A stretch of DNA of 7,717 nucleotides from an uncultured Clostridia bacterium. GTDB taxonomy: Bacteria > Bacillota_A > Clostridia > Christensenellales > CAG-138. The stretch lies in the NCBI GenBank assembly GCA_946623765.1, contig CAMORL010000075.1:1-7717 (forward strand), in the 5' to 3' direction. Below the pieces are notes generated by a model. That model saw only the letters and a program-made list of their open reading frames with translations. It had not been told where the DNA came from and did not search any database. Of the stretch, positions 6,563-7,717 are shown one piece after another. Positions within the stretch are counted from its first letter, which is position 1. Each line of letters begins with the position of its first letter. A program made the translations under genes and the position numbers.

Positions 6563-7717
6563 TCAGTTCGTCCCGGTCAGCGCGACGCCGTTTACATAGA
6601 GCGTATATCCGTTGGAGATGACATTCGACGCATCGCCGTCAAACGATGTGATATAGGTATCGCCGGTAAGCGTCCACGTCGAAGTTTCGTCGAGTACGAC
6701 GCTGACGGTGCCGACCTCGGTCGAAACAGCCGCGCCTTTTGCATTGGTGATCTCACCGGAGACCGTTCCGAAAAACTGCGAACCGTTCGTCAGGTTCAGC
6801 GTCAGCACGGAATCGCTGCCGACAAGGATCGTGCCGGAAAGAGTCTGCCCGATCGCGTTCAGCGTCGCGACATTGCCTGCGCCGCTCCAGCCGTCTGCGC
6901 AGACCGAGAGCAGGACGTTTTCACCGTCTTCGTTGACGATCAGGACGTTATTCAGCGTGATCACCGCATTCGTGTTTGTGACATGAAATACATGTCCGTT
7001 CCTGCTCGTCAGAGTGCCTCCGGTCATCGTGAACGCGCTTGTGCCCGAATCCGCGTCTCCGGACATGGACTGATAGATCATGATCGTGTCGAAGAACGTT
7101 GCGTTGCCGTTGCACCGCGTGTTGTTTGCCGTAAGCGTACAGTCGACAAGCTCGATACTGTTCTTGCCCTCGATGCAAACGCCTTCCGAAAGATTCGAGA
7201 TGAGCGCCGCATTGTTCACGTGGATCTCTGCCGTCGAATAGATTGCGGGCGATCCGAGTCCGTCGGAGGTGTAGGTGCCGCCCTCCACATAAACCCAACC
7301 GCCGCCGCGATCGGTGCGGATCGGGGCAGAGGACTGTCCTGAAGTTGAAACGGTCAGGTTGTTCGCGTAGGTCACGCCGCCGCCCGTGGTCATAATGCCT
7401 CCGGAGCCGCTGCCGGTTGTGCTGATCGTTGTATCGGAAATATAAAGCGTCGTACCGTCGCCTGCCGCGCTGTTGCGCCCTCCGTTGCCGCCGTAACAGA
7501 ATACGCCGTTTGCGCCGGAAGCTGCGGACGTGATCGTTCCGCCGCTGATCACGGTCGTTGTTCCGTCCTTCACCAGCACCGCCGCGTTCAATCCGTAAAA
7601 GTTGCAGTTATCGCCGCCGTTTGAGTCGCCTGTTTTGGTGACGGTCGGGTTTACGATCGTCACCTCATCCGCTGTGGAAACGATCAATGCGCTTTCATCG
7701 GCGGTACTGCTTGCATA
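6563..7717 (-). CDS. Thr/Ser/Gly-rich beta-helix-like surface protein (C-terminal part)
   Basis: The minus-strand frame is open to the window edge and ends at TGA (6565-6563). The 384 residues seen are the C-terminal part, and the true start lies beyond base 7717; a TTG at 7687 is not a credible start because the frame continues through it. The sequence is rich in Thr, Ser, Gly, Asn and Val with short recurring strand-turn units such as ISGGTITS, MTGGTLTS, VEGGTYTS and LNNVLIVNEDG, the look of right-handed parallel beta-helix proteins secreted by gut Firmicutes. A near-duplicated STADE unit occurs at the upstream edge. Cysteine is scarce. There is no LPXTG sorting motif, dockerin or membrane anchor at the C-terminus, which ends in YTLYVNGVALTGTN, so any anchoring domain must be upstream. 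Function is unknown: adhesin-like or carbohydrate-associated roles are possible. It is convergent with ccsA and unrelated to the redox genes. Confidence 0.75.
   Translation of the reverse strand, partial: YASSTADESALIVSTADEVTIVNPTVTKTGDSNGGDNCNFYGLNAAVLVKDGTTTVISGGTITSAASGANGVFCYGGNGGRNSAAGDGTTLYISDTTISTTGSGSGGIMTTGGGVTYANNLTVSTSGQSSAPIRTDRGGGWVYVEGGTYTSDGLGSPAIYSTAEIHVNNAALISNLSEGVCIEGKNSIELVDCTLTANNTRCNGNATFFDTIMIYQSMSGDADSGTSAFTMTGGTLTSRNGHVFHVTNTNAVITLNNVLIVNEDGENVLLSVCADGWSGAGNVATLNAIGQTLSGTILVGSDSVLTLNLTNGSQFFGTVSGEITNAKGAAVSTEVGTVSVVLDETSTWTLTGDTYITSFDGDASNVISNGYTLYVNGVALTGTN

Noticed and set aside
6533..7342. Plus-strand open frame of 269 codons opposite the surface-protein gene
   Set aside because: It has no ribosome site and a charged, motif-free translation. 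The minus-strand frame shows coherent repeats and is open beyond the window.
1..7717. CRISPR arrays, tRNA or rRNA genes, insertion sequences
   Set aside because: No regularly spaced repeats, cloverleaf or rRNA-like sequence, transposase motifs or terminal inverted repeats were seen on either strand.

Overview
The window reads as a GC-rich chromosomal segment from an anaerobic Firmicute, most likely a clostridial-type fermenter. The Rnf genes run D-G-E-A-B, which is the clostridial rnfCDGEAB order. Cytochrome c maturation is by the split System II (Ccs1/CcsA), and ribosome sites are strong AAGGAGG-type sequences with tight ATGA overlaps. No taxonomic marker gene is present, so this placement is inference.

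Bases 1-4304, plus strand, carry one tightly packed run of genes. It opens with the 3' end of rnfD, which reads on in frame into a complete rnfG domain (an RnfD-RnfG fusion). rnfE, rnfA and rnfB follow, then, only 3 nt after rnfB, a pentaheme nitrite reductase of the NrfA family. A strong hairpin terminator (about 4320-4362) follows nrfA. Bases 4369-6476, plus strand, hold the two cytochrome c synthase subunits, ccs1/resB and ccsA/resC, whose reading frames overlap by 4 nt. A second hairpin (6495-6527) closes this block and can also serve the convergent gene. Bases 6563-7717, minus strand, are the C-terminal 384 residues of a Thr/Ser/Gly/Asn-rich protein resembling secreted beta-helix surface proteins; its start lies beyond the window.

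The main point of interest is the gene combination. Rnf oxidises reduced ferredoxin and pumps ions, normally passing electrons to NAD+. Here the only other enzyme in the transcription unit is an extracytoplasmic multiheme nitrite reductase with a hydrophobic N-terminal anchor and no NrfH quinol dehydrogenase partner in view. The next genes make the heme-attachment machinery that a cytochrome with a CXXCK site needs. The simplest hypothesis is a quinone-independent chain: ferredoxin to RnfB, to the RnfA/E iron-sulfur centre and flavinylated RnfD-G, to NrfA, to nitrite (giving ammonium). There is a partial precedent in Methanosarcina acetivorans, where a multiheme cytochrome c (MmcA) is encoded with Rnf and accepts its electrons. 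The chain is inferred from synteny and topology; the identity of each gene is well supported by motifs.
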